Shown in pieces: positions 8,769 through 16,663 of a stretch of 64,000 nt of DNA. Every line of letters starts with the position of its first letter. Position 1 is the stretch's first letter. The notes beneath the pieces are model-generated. The model saw nothing but the letters and a program-made list of their open reading frames with translations. It was not told the DNA's origin and did no database searches. The DNA comes from Teretinema sp942493045 (lineage in GTDB: Bacteria; Spirochaetota; Spirochaetia; Treponematales; Treponemataceae), in assembly GCA_942493045.1 (NCBI GenBank), contig OW818665.1:1302001-1366000 (forward strand). Direction: 5' to 3'. The position numbers were made by a program, and so were the translations under genes.

Positions 8769-10361
8769 TTATTTCCGTTTGCGGAACACCCGGTAATTAA
8801 TATCCTGAAACAGATTATGAATTTTCTCCATCCCGGTCAGCCATTCGGTACTGATAAAATTCGAGCCGAGCGACTCATATACAACCGTAAAGGCGCGTAC
8901 GCTTTCTTCAAACCGGCGCCGGCCGTATTCAATATCGGATCCCTCGCGCATTAATAGCGGCCAGTCGCTGCTCTGGGCCAGCAGAATTTCCCTGGCAGCC
9001 ATATTCAGGGCGCGCTCTTTCAAGCCGGTATCATCCGGAAAGCGCTCCGCCAGATCGATCATGCGCAGTGTTGCCTTACGGATATAGGGATACATCCAGT
9101 CATTGGCATTGGTCAGCATTTCGTCGGCGTAGCCATCGGGAAGCCAGGAGGAGAAAAAGGGCACGGTGCGCTGGGCGTTTGCCGGTGGTAATTTCGGCGG
9201 ATTGAAGGTAGCGAAAGTAATGTCCGTTCTGAGCGCCGCCTGGCGGTACAGGGTTTCCAGCCACAGCACGCCTTCAAACCATTGCTGTCCGAGCAGGGCC
9301 GCGGGAAAAGCGCAGACCAGCGAAACCGGCGCGCCTTCCAGGGCTTGCGAGGCTTTGACCAGCTGGCCGCCGCGGCTTTCCAAAAAATCAGCGGCGCATT
9401 CAACCAACTGGGCATGAGCGGCGGAGATGGAGTAAAAGGGCTGTTCGGCGCGAACGCCGCTACCCCAGGCATGATACTGAAAGCCGGTAATGCGTCTTCC
9501 GCGAGCTACATCAAAAAGCGGCAGCAGCGCTTTTTCATCGAGTTCAAAGCCGATATCCCGGTCAGTATCCAGAAATTCCGGCCGGTACATATAACCGTTT
9601 TCGGCAGAAGTGATCGTCTGTTCGGCGGCGCGGGAGCGGCCATAGGCGATAAAACCGTTGGGACACCAGGAAGGACCGAAGATGCCATGCTCCGCGGGCG
9701 GAGAGGCAAACAGCAATCCATGACCTTCCACAATCGTGTACTGAAACCCATAGGCTTTCAGGATGTTTTCCAAACCCGGGGTAAAGCCCAGAGCCGGAAG
9801 CCAGAAGCCGGCCGGTGAAGTCGTAAAATGCTTGCGATAGGTAACCAGGCCGGTTTCAATCTGAGCATTGATAGCCTCGGGAATATCGGCATACAGCGGA
9901 AAGAAACAGGCGGTAGCCGCGGTGGCCAGGATTTCCAGATAACCGCGGGAGGCAAAATAATCAAACTTGCGCAGTATGTTCTTTTCGTAGATTTCAACAA
10001 AGTCCCGGCGGTTCAGCTGCAGTTGATCCAGATGGGCTTTAACCAGTTCACGGTTAGCCTGTGAATCGGCGCAGCGGTCCAGCTCGGAAAGGGCAAATTC
10101 AATACTGCGATCCAGGGTATCGACATAACGGCTCTGCAGCAGCGGATCGGCAAACATTTCGCATAGCGCCGGGGAAAAGGCAATAGCCAGCCTGAAAGGA
10201 ATGCCTTCGGTTTCCAAGGCAGTGCAGGAGCGTAGCAAGGGCAGATATGTTGAAGAAATCGCGTTGAAAAAAACAGCTTCCTCCACACAGTCCGGTGATT
10301 CCGGGTGGCGTACAAAAGGAAGTTGGGCATCAAGTACAAAAATGAGTGACGATTCAGCCAT
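8769..10361 (-). CDS. GH57-type branching-enzyme-like protein lacking catalytic residues
   Basis: The 530-aa chain follows the layout of GH57 glucan branching enzymes (DUF1957 side), with a C-terminal helical domain. Conserved regions are recognisable but altered: HxHLPY has become DAQLPF (residues 11-16), the THGYLPL-type His is Cys/Ala around 151-152, the WLPE nucleophile region reads WLPALGF (Ala190), and the FDTELFGHWWFEG acid/base region reads FPAALLGQQWFEG (352-364). The family nucleophile Glu and acid/base Asp are therefore both missing. DRDIGFEL and YLEIL elements remain. Inference: a glycan-binding or regulatory pseudoenzyme, possibly with the DUF4912 protein encoded 18 bases upstream. 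It converges on the UPF0164 gene. Confidence 0.85.
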   Translation of the reverse strand: MAESSLIFVLDAQLPFVRHPESPDCVEEAVFFNAISSTYLPLLRSCTALETEGIPFRLAIAFSPALCEMFADPLLQSRYVDTLDRSIEFALSELDRCADSQANRELVKAHLDQLQLNRRDFVEIYEKNILRKFDYFASRGYLEILATAATACFFPLYADIPEAINAQIETGLVTYRKHFTTSPAGFWLPALGFTPGLENILKAYGFQYTIVEGHGLLFASPPAEHGIFGPSWCPNGFIAYGRSRAAEQTITSAENGYMYRPEFLDTDRDIGFELDEKALLPLFDVARGRRITGFQYHAWGSGVRAEQPFYSISAAHAQLVECAADFLESRGGQLVKASQALEGAPVSLVCAFPAALLGQQWFEGVLWLETLYRQAALRTDITFATFNPPKLPPANAQRTVPFFSSWLPDGYADEMLTNANDWMYPYIRKATLRMIDLAERFPDDTGLKERALNMAAREILLAQSSDWPLLMREGSDIEYGRRRFEESVRAFTVVYESLGSNFISTEWLTGMEKIHNLFQDINYRVFRKRK

Positions 10362-10379
10362 TGGATGTTCTCCGTAATT

Positions 10380-11045
10380 TCAGGTAAGTGGTTGTCGCTG
10401 GTTGCGGAAATGCGCCTTGCGCATCTCGTCTATTCCGGAAAGTGCCAAAATCGGCGAGGAGCGGCTGCCGTTACCCGGCGCATATTCTCCCGGGCCCCCA
10501 GCCGGCAGCACCAGTTCACGGGATTTAGCGAGCACCTGCTCCTTTTCCTGGCTGTTGCGGACACAGAGGTCAATCCGGCAGGCATATTCACGCGCCGAAA
10601 GGTATACATACCAGCTACGGTCGCGTTCAGAAACATCAATATCAAAAAAATCGGTAACCGTCGGCACTCCATCCGTGTTTTTCAGCGTATTGACCCGCAG
10701 AAAAAAGGACTCAAACCGCGGGTAATTCATGGTTTTAACCAGCAGAATGGACTGAACATCCCAGTAGACATGCACCCACTGGGGGTCCCGCAACAGAATG
10801 CTGATCGACGTTTCGTTGTAGGTTTCCGGCAGCGGATCCGGGACTTCAGTAAATTCAGCGTCCGAGAGGTTAGCCGCGTCCTGAGCCGCCGAGCGGTCAT
10901 ATTCCGCCAATTCCAGCAGCTCCCCGATGATAAACCTGCGATTCAATCCTTCAGGTATATCAATCCCGAAATCATCGGCTAACAGCACAAGATCGTCTGT
11001 CGATAAGGTTTCCAGGTAAGCTCGGTTTACGGGGGTAGTATCCAT
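10380..11045 (-). CDS. DUF4912 domain protein
   Basis: The 221-aa protein has an N-terminal Rho-N/SAP-like helical start (YLETLSTDDLVLLADDFGID) and then the DUF4912 signature LLRDPQWVHVYWDV at about residues 85-98, with a DFFDIDVSERDRSWYVYLS core. DUF4912 proteins often neighbour GH57/DUF1957 genes; their role is not established. Only 18 bases separate it from the downstream GH57-like gene, so the pair is probably one operon. It is predicted cytoplasmic, with no signal peptide or membrane segment. Confidence 0.85.
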   Translation of the reverse strand: MDTTPVNRAYLETLSTDDLVLLADDFGIDIPEGLNRRFIIGELLELAEYDRSAAQDAANLSDAEFTEVPDPLPETYNETSISILLRDPQWVHVYWDVQSILLVKTMNYPRFESFFLRVNTLKNTDGVPTVTDFFDIDVSERDRSWYVYLSAREYACRIDLCVRNSQEKEQVLAKSRELVLPAGGPGEYAPGNGSRSSPILALSGIDEMRKAHFRNQRQPLT

Positions 11046-11082
11046 AATATAGAGCGTATGATGGAGAAAAGCCCCTCTTGTG

Positions 11083-11739
11083 TCAAGGGGAACAGATTAT
11101 CCCGGCTTTTTCGGCAAGCTGCAGCAGGTGTTCAGGCAGGTCAATGGTAAACGTGCGGCTGACACCGCCGACCGGCAGCGTCAGCGAACAGGCCGCCAGC
11201 TGGAGCTTGCGGACGCCGTAACGCTGCCGGGCATCGCGGTTCCTGGGAAAATCGCCGTATTTGTCATCGGCGACGATAGGATTGCCGATACCGGCCAGGT
11301 GCATCCGGATCTGGTGCATCCGTCCGGTTTTAATATCCAGGGACAACAGGGCGAACTCCGCCGCCCTACTGAGTGTCCGATAGTAAGTTAAGGCCGGCTT
11401 CCGGTTATCGGCTCGGCCGGCCGGCTCCTCGATTTTACCTGTAGCCGGTAGAGGCGCGCCGAAACAGATAGCCCGGTATTCTTTGACAAGGGCGCCCGAT
11501 GTGATAAGCTGAGTGTAGAAACGGGCCGCTTCGGCGTGCTTGGCTACCAGCAGAATTCCGGCGGTATCGCGGTCCAGACGGTGTACCGGAAAAACCTTGG
11601 CTCCGGTTTGGCGCTCCAGAATTTCCGGAACGCTGACGCGGATACCTTCTCCGAGCTGGGAGGCGATTCCGGCGGGTTTGTTAACTATCAGTATATCGGT
11701 ATCTTCGAAGAGTACCGCTAAGTCTTTCATGGGAGGCAT
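11083..11739 (-). CDS. RluA-family RNA pseudouridine synthase
   Basis: This 218-aa catalytic-domain-only protein carries DILIVNKPAG and the active-site motif HRLDRDTAG at residues 53-61, with Asp56 as the expected nucleophile, followed by GRMHQIRMHLAGIGNPI. It lacks an N-terminal S4 domain, as in the short RluA/TruC type. It should isomerise uridine in rRNA or tRNA; the target cannot be told from sequence. Its start lies only six bases from the divergent transglutaminase-like gene, and no strong ribosome binding site is visible; ATG 11730 is an alternative start. Confidence 0.88.
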   Translation of the reverse strand: MPPMKDLAVLFEDTDILIVNKPAGIASQLGEGIRVSVPEILERQTGAKVFPVHRLDRDTAGILLVAKHAEAARFYTQLITSGALVKEYRAICFGAPLPATGKIEEPAGRADNRKPALTYYRTLSRAAEFALLSLDIKTGRMHQIRMHLAGIGNPIVADDKYGDFPRNRDARQRYGVRKLQLAACSLTLPVGGVSRTFTIDLPEHLLQLAEKAGIICSP

Positions 11740-11745
11740 TCTACT

Positions 11746-12897
11746 ATGACTTTAAGAAAAAATCTGCCGGCCTTGCTGTTTTTTTTACTGGCCTTCGGCC
11801 TGCAAGCCGAACAGCTGGCCTCCCCGACCTGGGGCTATGCCCTGGATCTTCCGGAAGGATATCAGCTAGTCAATTCCCGGGGCTCGGACCGCTATTTATT
11901 CACCCACGGACTTGTGCCGCTGGATCTTCAAATTGCCCTTTACCCGCCTGACGCCCATAAAAGCGCTTCAGCGGCCTTGAAGGCGGTCACCGATCAACTG
12001 GGCGCCCAGGACAGCGCGGCGGTTTTCCAATGGCGTTTCCGGGAAGCGGCCCTGTCCCAGGTGCATTTTACCGCGGGCGAACAGCGTTCCGGCTGGGCTC
12101 TGTCCCTTACACTCGAATCTAATAAAGGTTACCTGGTAATGATCTGTTCCGCCAAGGCCGATCAGGCCGTCGCCCTGGAGCCGTTCATCATTTCCACCCT
12201 GGACGCTGTCTACACCGACGAAGGCTCCTGGCGTGAAAGCGGACCAATGACTTCCTTTGGCTGGCAACGCGGTGAGGGCGCCACAGCCGAATTTACGGCC
12301 GCGAATACCACCCTGCGACTGCCGTTTAACAGTATCGACAGCGAAGCCAACTGCGCGCTGGTGGAGCGTGAATTTCAGGTATTATCGGCCTACGCCCAAT
12401 CTTCGCTGGCCGTTCCGGCCTGGCAGCGGTATTACCGGCTGATCTGGCGCGATGCCTGGAAACGTTTTTCGGCTGCTAGTTTTATGATTTATAATGAATT
12501 GGCAATCAACGGCCAACTGGACAATGCCGCGCTAGCGGCGGCCTTGCTGTCCTGGACTCAGGAATTCAGCTATGAACGGGATTTTTCGGGAAGTGACTTT
12601 GTGAACCTGCCGGAAGCCTTTGCCTACCGCAAGGGCGACTGCGACTCACGGGCCCTGCTGCTGGTTTTAATGCTCAATCAGATGGGCATAGACGCCATAC
12701 TGCTGGTTTCACCGGTGCACAGCCATGCCGTAGCGGCCATTGATATCAGCGGTGAAGGCGCCCGTTTTATGCACGGCGATAAAGGCTACCTGATCGCGGA
12801 CACTACCTCAAAAGAAAAGGCCGGCCGTATCGCTGCGGATATGGCCGACCCTGCCGACTGGTTCGCGGTGGATTTCCCGGTTAATCTTTCGCAGTAA
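11746..12897 (+). CDS. Exported transglutaminase-like protein
   Basis: The 383-aa product has a signal peptide (LPALLFFLLAFGLQAEQ). The C-terminal third shows the transglutaminase/papain-like pattern: AYRKGDCDSRALLLVLML with Cys299, HSHAVAAID with His327, and YLIADTT with Asp352, so the triad is intact. The N-terminal ~270 residues are not recognised. Translation is supported by GGGAGG about nine bases before the ATG. The end overlaps the convergent HTH-EIIA gene by 17 bases. Inference: a periplasmic cysteine peptidase or crosslinking enzyme; the substrate is unknown. Confidence 0.78.
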   Translation: MTLRKNLPALLFFLLAFGLQAEQLASPTWGYALDLPEGYQLVNSRGSDRYLFTHGLVPLDLQIALYPPDAHKSASAALKAVTDQLGAQDSAAVFQWRFREAALSQVHFTAGEQRSGWALSLTLESNKGYLVMICSAKADQAVALEPFIISTLDAVYTDEGSWRESGPMTSFGWQRGEGATAEFTAANTTLRLPFNSIDSEANCALVEREFQVLSAYAQSSLAVPAWQRYYRLIWRDAWKRFSAASFMIYNELAINGQLDNAALAAALLSWTQEFSYERDFSGSDFVNLPEAFAYRKGDCDSRALLLVLMLNQMGIDAILLVSPVHSHAVAAIDISGEGARFMHGDKGYLIADTTSKEKAGRIAADMADPADWFAVDFPVNLSQ

Positions 12898-13534
12898 GCA
12901 GATTATAGGCTGCCAGCGGGGTTGCCGCGTTAAGCAGGCCTTCGCGCAGCGCCGGATTTTTAAGTCTGGTACTGAAGAAGGATAGGGTTTGCAAGTAATA
13001 GGCATGCTGATTATAAGCGGCGGCGATCATGAACAAAATGCGCACCGGCACATCATCTATGGTCTGAAAATCGATAATATCATTGCGGCACAGGCCGACA
13101 GCCATTACCAGGTCGGTTACCGATGATAACCGCACATGCGGGATGGCTATACCGCGGCCGATGGCCGTGGACATCAGCTCTTCCCGTTTCAGAATCTCAG
13201 CCGAAAGTTCCTGACGGTTTTTTATCTGCGGAGCCGAACCGAGTGTGTCGGCCAGGGATATCAGGGCATCATGACGGGTAGAATGCGGCAGAAAAACAAT
13301 CCGGTCAGGGGACAGGATATTCTGTACCTGCACCAGAGTCGGCTCACGGGACGGTTTGGAGGAACTGGTCAAGCGTTCGTTAACCCATTTCTCTATTTCT
13401 TCTTTTTTGAAACGCCAGACTGTACCGATCTTGCCTGCGGGGATCTCACCCTTCTGGGCCCAGTCATACACAGTACGTTCTGAAACACGCAAATATTTGG
13501 CCACTTCTTCAATTGTAAGTATAACGTCTTCCAA
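12881..13534 (-). CDS. Excisionase-type HTH fused to PTS EIIA (Ntr/fructose type)
   Basis: Residues 1-55 form a MerR/excisionase-like winged helix (LTIEEVAKYLRVSERTVYDW...WRFKKEEIEKW). Residues 66-217 form a PTS EIIA type-2 domain with GRGIAIPHVR, where His133 is the predicted phosphorylation site. Phosphorylation by HPr-like donors could therefore be coupled directly to DNA binding (inference). No EIIB or EIIC is nearby, which fits a regulatory PTS. The gene is monocistronic by context, with a 17-base convergent overlap downstream. Confidence 0.9.
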   Translation of the reverse strand: MEDVILTIEEVAKYLRVSERTVYDWAQKGEIPAGKIGTVWRFKKEEIEKWVNERLTSSSKPSREPTLVQVQNILSPDRIVFLPHSTRHDALISLADTLGSAPQIKNRQELSAEILKREELMSTAIGRGIAIPHVRLSSVTDLVMAVGLCRNDIIDFQTIDDVPVRILFMIAAAYNQHAYYLQTLSFFSTRLKNPALREGLLNAATPLAAYNLLTAKD

Positions 13535-13580
13535 CAGTGAACTCCTGCTTTTATTTTACATCAGCTTGCACTAAACTGCA

Positions 13581-14006
13581 CTATATGTCAAGATCCGCAC
13601 CCGCAAGGTCGTGTAAAGCATCAAACGGGAACAACTCGCCGACCGTCGACTGTACGGCCCGCTCAAAATCCGGACCGAAAATCACCGGGGTATCCGGTTT
13701 CATGAATTCGCTCAACACCTGCCGGCAGGCTCCGCAGGGACTGACCGGGTAATCGGCGTCCGGCGTAGCGACGGCGACGGCCTTGAAGTCCCGTTTACCG
13801 GCTGAAACGGCCGCGTATAGGGCGCTGCGTTCCGCGCAATTAGTAAGGCCGAAGGAGCGGTTTTCTACATTTACGCCGCTGATTACGGTACCGTCCATTA
13901 GTTGCAGGGCTGAACCGACCCGGAAATGAGAATAAGGGGCATAAGCCTGCGGCGCCGCGCGGGCGGCCTGCTCGAACAAGGCGCGAAATTCTTCTGATGC
14001 TGCCAT
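13581..14006 (-). CDS. cdd: Cytidine deaminase
   Basis: The 141-aa length is normal for the small tetrameric enzyme. Zinc-site motifs are complete: NCAERSALYAA supplies the Cys and catalytic Glu, and PCGACRQVLSEF supplies two further Cys. YAPYSHFRVGSAL is the usual N-terminal signature. I start at ATG 14006 because upstream codons in the same frame do not resemble the family, and AAGGA precedes this ATG. It deaminates cytidine and deoxycytidine in pyrimidine salvage. It is divergent from the propeller gene, and its promoter overlaps that gene's start. Confidence 0.92.
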   Translation of the reverse strand: MAASEEFRALFEQAARAAPQAYAPYSHFRVGSALQLMDGTVISGVNVENRSFGLTNCAERSALYAAVSAGKRDFKAVAVATPDADYPVSPCGACRQVLSEFMKPDTPVIFGPDFERAVQSTVGELFPFDALHDLAGADLDI

Positions 14007-14045
14007 AAAACGGTTTTCCTTTTCGGTTGACACAGTATTACAGCT

Positions 14046-14074
14046 ATTATACCATCGGAAGCTATGAACATCAA
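14046..14074 (-). promoter_or_regulatory. Promoter of cdd
   Basis: On the minus strand TTGATG (-35) and TATAAT (-10) are separated by 17 bases, and transcription would begin about 30 bases before the cdd ATG. The -35 lies inside the first codons of the divergent propeller gene. Confidence 0.5.
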
Positions 14075-15143
14075 AGGAAAACTGGTTTATCTGGTGCCCG
14101 GTTCGGTCATCTTTCTGCTCATCTATGTATTTATCGCGGTTAAACCGGTTGCTCCCGAGTTCTTTTTTCAACCGGTCTGGACAACTACCCTGCCGGAAAG
14201 CCCGCTGGCCTTTGACAGCACCGCTGCTTTTCCAGACACGGCCGAGGCCTTCATTCTTGGAGACCGGTTCGGCTATTTTACACCAGAGGGAACCATCCTT
14301 TTCTCACGCCAATTTGAGGCGATGGTCAGCGCGTCAAACCGGGCCTGGTGCGCTTACCCGACAGACGTAAAAACGACCGAGGTCTTTCAGCCGAACGGAA
14401 CCAAACTGTTTACGCTTAACGGCGCCGGATTCCTGCATCTGGATCGGGAGCGCGCCTACCTGTTTCTCCCCGGCGGAAACGGTCTGAGCCAGATCTCAGA
14501 ATCCGGCACCGTGCTATGGACCTATGAAAACACAGCCCCGATTACCGCTTTTAATTCTTCTCCATCCGGAACGGTTGTCGGTTATGCCGACGGCAAGCTG
14601 GTATGCCTGGATGCTGACGGCTCCGAGAAAATGTCTTTCTTCCCCGGCGGTTCCGATCAGCAGGTTATTCTGGGCGCCGCGATCTCGGAAGACGGTTCAA
14701 TGATCGCCTGTGTGTCCGGTATCGACAAACAGCGTTTTTTACTGCTCAAATATACCGGAAATCATTACAAGGTTGCCACGCATCTCTGGCTGGAGGGAAA
14801 CCTCAAAAGACAGGCCTTTGTCGCTTTTGAAGAGAATGCCGAAACGGTATTATTCGAGACGCAGGGCGCTCTCGGCCTGCTCGATACCGCCAGCCTGCGT
14901 TCACACTTTATTCCCGCCGCCGGCCAGATCCTGACAGCCGGCCGGCATAGTGAAGACGGAGTTTTTGTGGTACTTGCCAAAAATGGAAACGAATATACTC
15001 TTTCGGCGGTCGAGAAACCGGATCACCAGTTGGCAGCCACTACTTTTACCGCAAACAACGCCTTCCTGATTCAACGCGGACAATCAGTGTTTCTGGGAAT
15101 CGACCGCAGCATTTCACGCTTGGATATCAGGGGTAATCGATGA
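14064..15143 (+). CDS. Membrane-anchored PQQ/WD-like beta-propeller protein
   Basis: The 359-aa protein has an N-terminal signal anchor (about residues 7-27) followed by repeated propeller-blade patterns such as GTVLWTYEN, GKLVCLDADGSE and GAAISEDGSMIACVSG, as in PQQ/quinoprotein-like repeats. No catalytic motif is visible. It overlaps the next gene by ATGA, so the two are very likely co-translated and may interact outside the inner membrane (inference). TTGACA and TATACC elements upstream would give a short leader. Confidence 0.78.
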   Translation: MNIKGKLVYLVPGSVIFLLIYVFIAVKPVAPEFFFQPVWTTTLPESPLAFDSTAAFPDTAEAFILGDRFGYFTPEGTILFSRQFEAMVSASNRAWCAYPTDVKTTEVFQPNGTKLFTLNGAGFLHLDRERAYLFLPGGNGLSQISESGTVLWTYENTAPITAFNSSPSGTVVGYADGKLVCLDADGSEKMSFFPGGSDQQVILGAAISEDGSMIACVSGIDKQRFLLLKYTGNHYKVATHLWLEGNLKRQAFVAFEENAETVLFETQGALGLLDTASLRSHFIPAAGQILTAGRHSEDGVFVVLAKNGNEYTLSAVEKPDHQLAATTFTANNAFLIQRGQSVFLGIDRSISRLDIRGNR

Positions 15144-16015
15144 AACTGAACTCTCTATTCCGTTTTTCCGGAACAGTATTCGCGCTTGCACTCTTAATAG
15201 CACCCGCCGCGGCCATGGAATGGCCCACCGGGGTTTTCAAACCGGCGCGACTGTTCGCTCAGCGCAATGAATCAGTAATCGAATGCGGATTGACGCTTGA
15301 TGATGTTGAAGCCGTACGGGCCGCCGGTTACGGTGAAGTTTTACTGACTCTTTCACCTCCGGCCAACATGACTGGTTTCCCCGGCACCTTAGGAACCGCG
15401 GTGCTGCTGGTACATGACGATGATTTGCTGACCGTGTACGGTAACCTTGACAGCGACTCGCTGATGACCGGAACGGGAGACATTGAATCGCTGGCTATCA
15501 TCGGCAGCGCCGGAAACACCGGTTGGGGTAAAAAAAATTCACTGCTCTTCCAGGTAATCGACCGGAAAAAAGCAACCTTTCTCAATCCCCTGCTGCTGCT
15601 GTCGTCGATTCGCGACACTCGCTCCCCGCTGATCCGTACTGTCATCGCGGTCAATTCCGCCGGTCAAAGCATCTCCCTTGCCGGAGCGCGCGCGCTGCGA
15701 CAGGGCAGCTGGAGGCTTTATGCCGATATCGTTGATACCCTTGACGGTCTGTCTACCGAGCTCTCTCCCTTCCGCGTCGGCGTAGCCGTAAACGGCAAGG
15801 AGCAGAGCGCCATCCCCTACGAAACGCTGAAGGCTGAAGGCGGCCGCCTTGTTCTCGGCAATGCCGCCCTGAACGCCGACCACCTCTACAGTGACCCCTC
15901 GCGAATCTTTTTGGGCACAATCCAGTTTGTGCGCGGCCGCTCGGAACTGGTCATTCACACCCGGGATGCTTCTGGAAACGAACGCAGCGCCGCATTTCAA
16001 ATTCAGGTTGAGTAA
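15140..16015 (+). CDS. Exported degenerate M23 (LytM-like) protein
   Basis: The 291-aa protein has a signal peptide ending at APAAA. Residues about 55-160 follow the M23/LytM strand order (VRAAGYGEVLLTL, LLTVYGNLDS, IGSAGNTGWGKKNSLLFQV, FLNPLLLL), but the zinc ligands are gone: YAHL is YGNL and HLHFE is SLLFQ. The C-terminal 120 residues are beta-rich and Ig-like. Family knowledge: degenerate LytM proteins commonly regulate amidases or bind the envelope. Start and stop overlap with the propeller gene supports joint function. Confidence 0.7.
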   Translation: MKLNSLFRFSGTVFALALLIAPAAAMEWPTGVFKPARLFAQRNESVIECGLTLDDVEAVRAAGYGEVLLTLSPPANMTGFPGTLGTAVLLVHDDDLLTVYGNLDSDSLMTGTGDIESLAIIGSAGNTGWGKKNSLLFQVIDRKKATFLNPLLLLSSIRDTRSPLIRTVIAVNSAGQSISLAGARALRQGSWRLYADIVDTLDGLSTELSPFRVGVAVNGKEQSAIPYETLKAEGGRLVLGNAALNADHLYSDPSRIFLGTIQFVRGRSELVIHTRDASGNERSAAFQIQVE

Positions 16016-16027
16016 GCGAGAGAGTTT

Positions 16028-16061
16028 AAAAAAAAAGCGGGCGGTACTAATACCGTCCGCT
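16028..16061 (-). terminator. Rho-independent terminator of nifS-nifU
   Basis: An 11-bp stem (16036-16046 with 16051-16061, one G-T pair, 4-base loop) is followed on the minus strand by a run of nine T. It starts six bases after the nifU stop. Confidence 0.85.
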
Positions 16062-16066
16062 CGCTC

Positions 16067-16663
16067 TCACTCACCGTAGAGATGCTCCAGTTCGTGGAGC
16101 AGCTCAAGGGTCTTTTCCTTGCAGCCGCCGCAGGCCGTGCCGATCTTGGTACGGGCCTGCAAATCTTCCCAGGTGCGGTCCCCGGCTTTGTAGGCATCTT
16201 CTATATCCCGGTCCGTGACATTCAGGCAGGTGCAGATCACCTTGACATGCTCTTCACCAGCCATTGAAGGCAATCCGTTTTTCTCAAGATAATCATCTAT
16301 CGCCGCCCGCAAGGCCTTGTCTCCAAGGACCGAACAGTGAATCTTGTTGGCCGGTAACCCGCCGAGCTTGGCGACAATGTCTTCGGGGCGGAGGCGGTAG
16401 GCGTCCTCAATCTTCATACCCTTGATAGCCTCGGAAAGAATCGAGGTCGAGGCTAGAGCGCTGGCGCAGCCGTAGGTCTTCCAACGGACATCGGCAATCA
16501 GGCCGTCTTTGATCCGCAGCAGGATCAGCATCTGATCGCCGCATTTGATATTGCCTACCATGCCCTTCCCATCGCAGGGCCAGGACGCTTCTTCATCCTC
16601 CAGCACATTGCGGGGATTCATGAAATGGTCCTTGACCACATCCGAATATAACCAGTCGTTCAT
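16067..16663 (-). CDS. nifU: NifU-type Fe-S scaffold (IscU domain plus BFD [2Fe-2S] domain)
   Basis: The 198-aa protein has an IscU-like domain (about 1-125) with the scaffold cysteines Cys41, Cys66 and Cys110, and a C-terminal BFD-like [2Fe-2S] domain with CTC (144/146) and CGGC (178/181). The third Nfu domain of classical NifU is absent, as in many anaerobe versions. It should assemble Fe-S clusters from sulfur delivered by NifS. The start overlaps the nifS stop (TAATG), with AAGGAG seven bases upstream. There are no nif nitrogenase genes here, so it is probably the housekeeping system. Confidence 0.92.
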   Translation of the reverse strand: MNDWLYSDVVKDHFMNPRNVLEDEEASWPCDGKGMVGNIKCGDQMLILLRIKDGLIADVRWKTYGCASALASTSILSEAIKGMKIEDAYRLRPEDIVAKLGGLPANKIHCSVLGDKALRAAIDDYLEKNGLPSMAGEEHVKVICTCLNVTDRDIEDAYKAGDRTWEDLQARTKIGTACGGCKEKTLELLHELEHLYGE

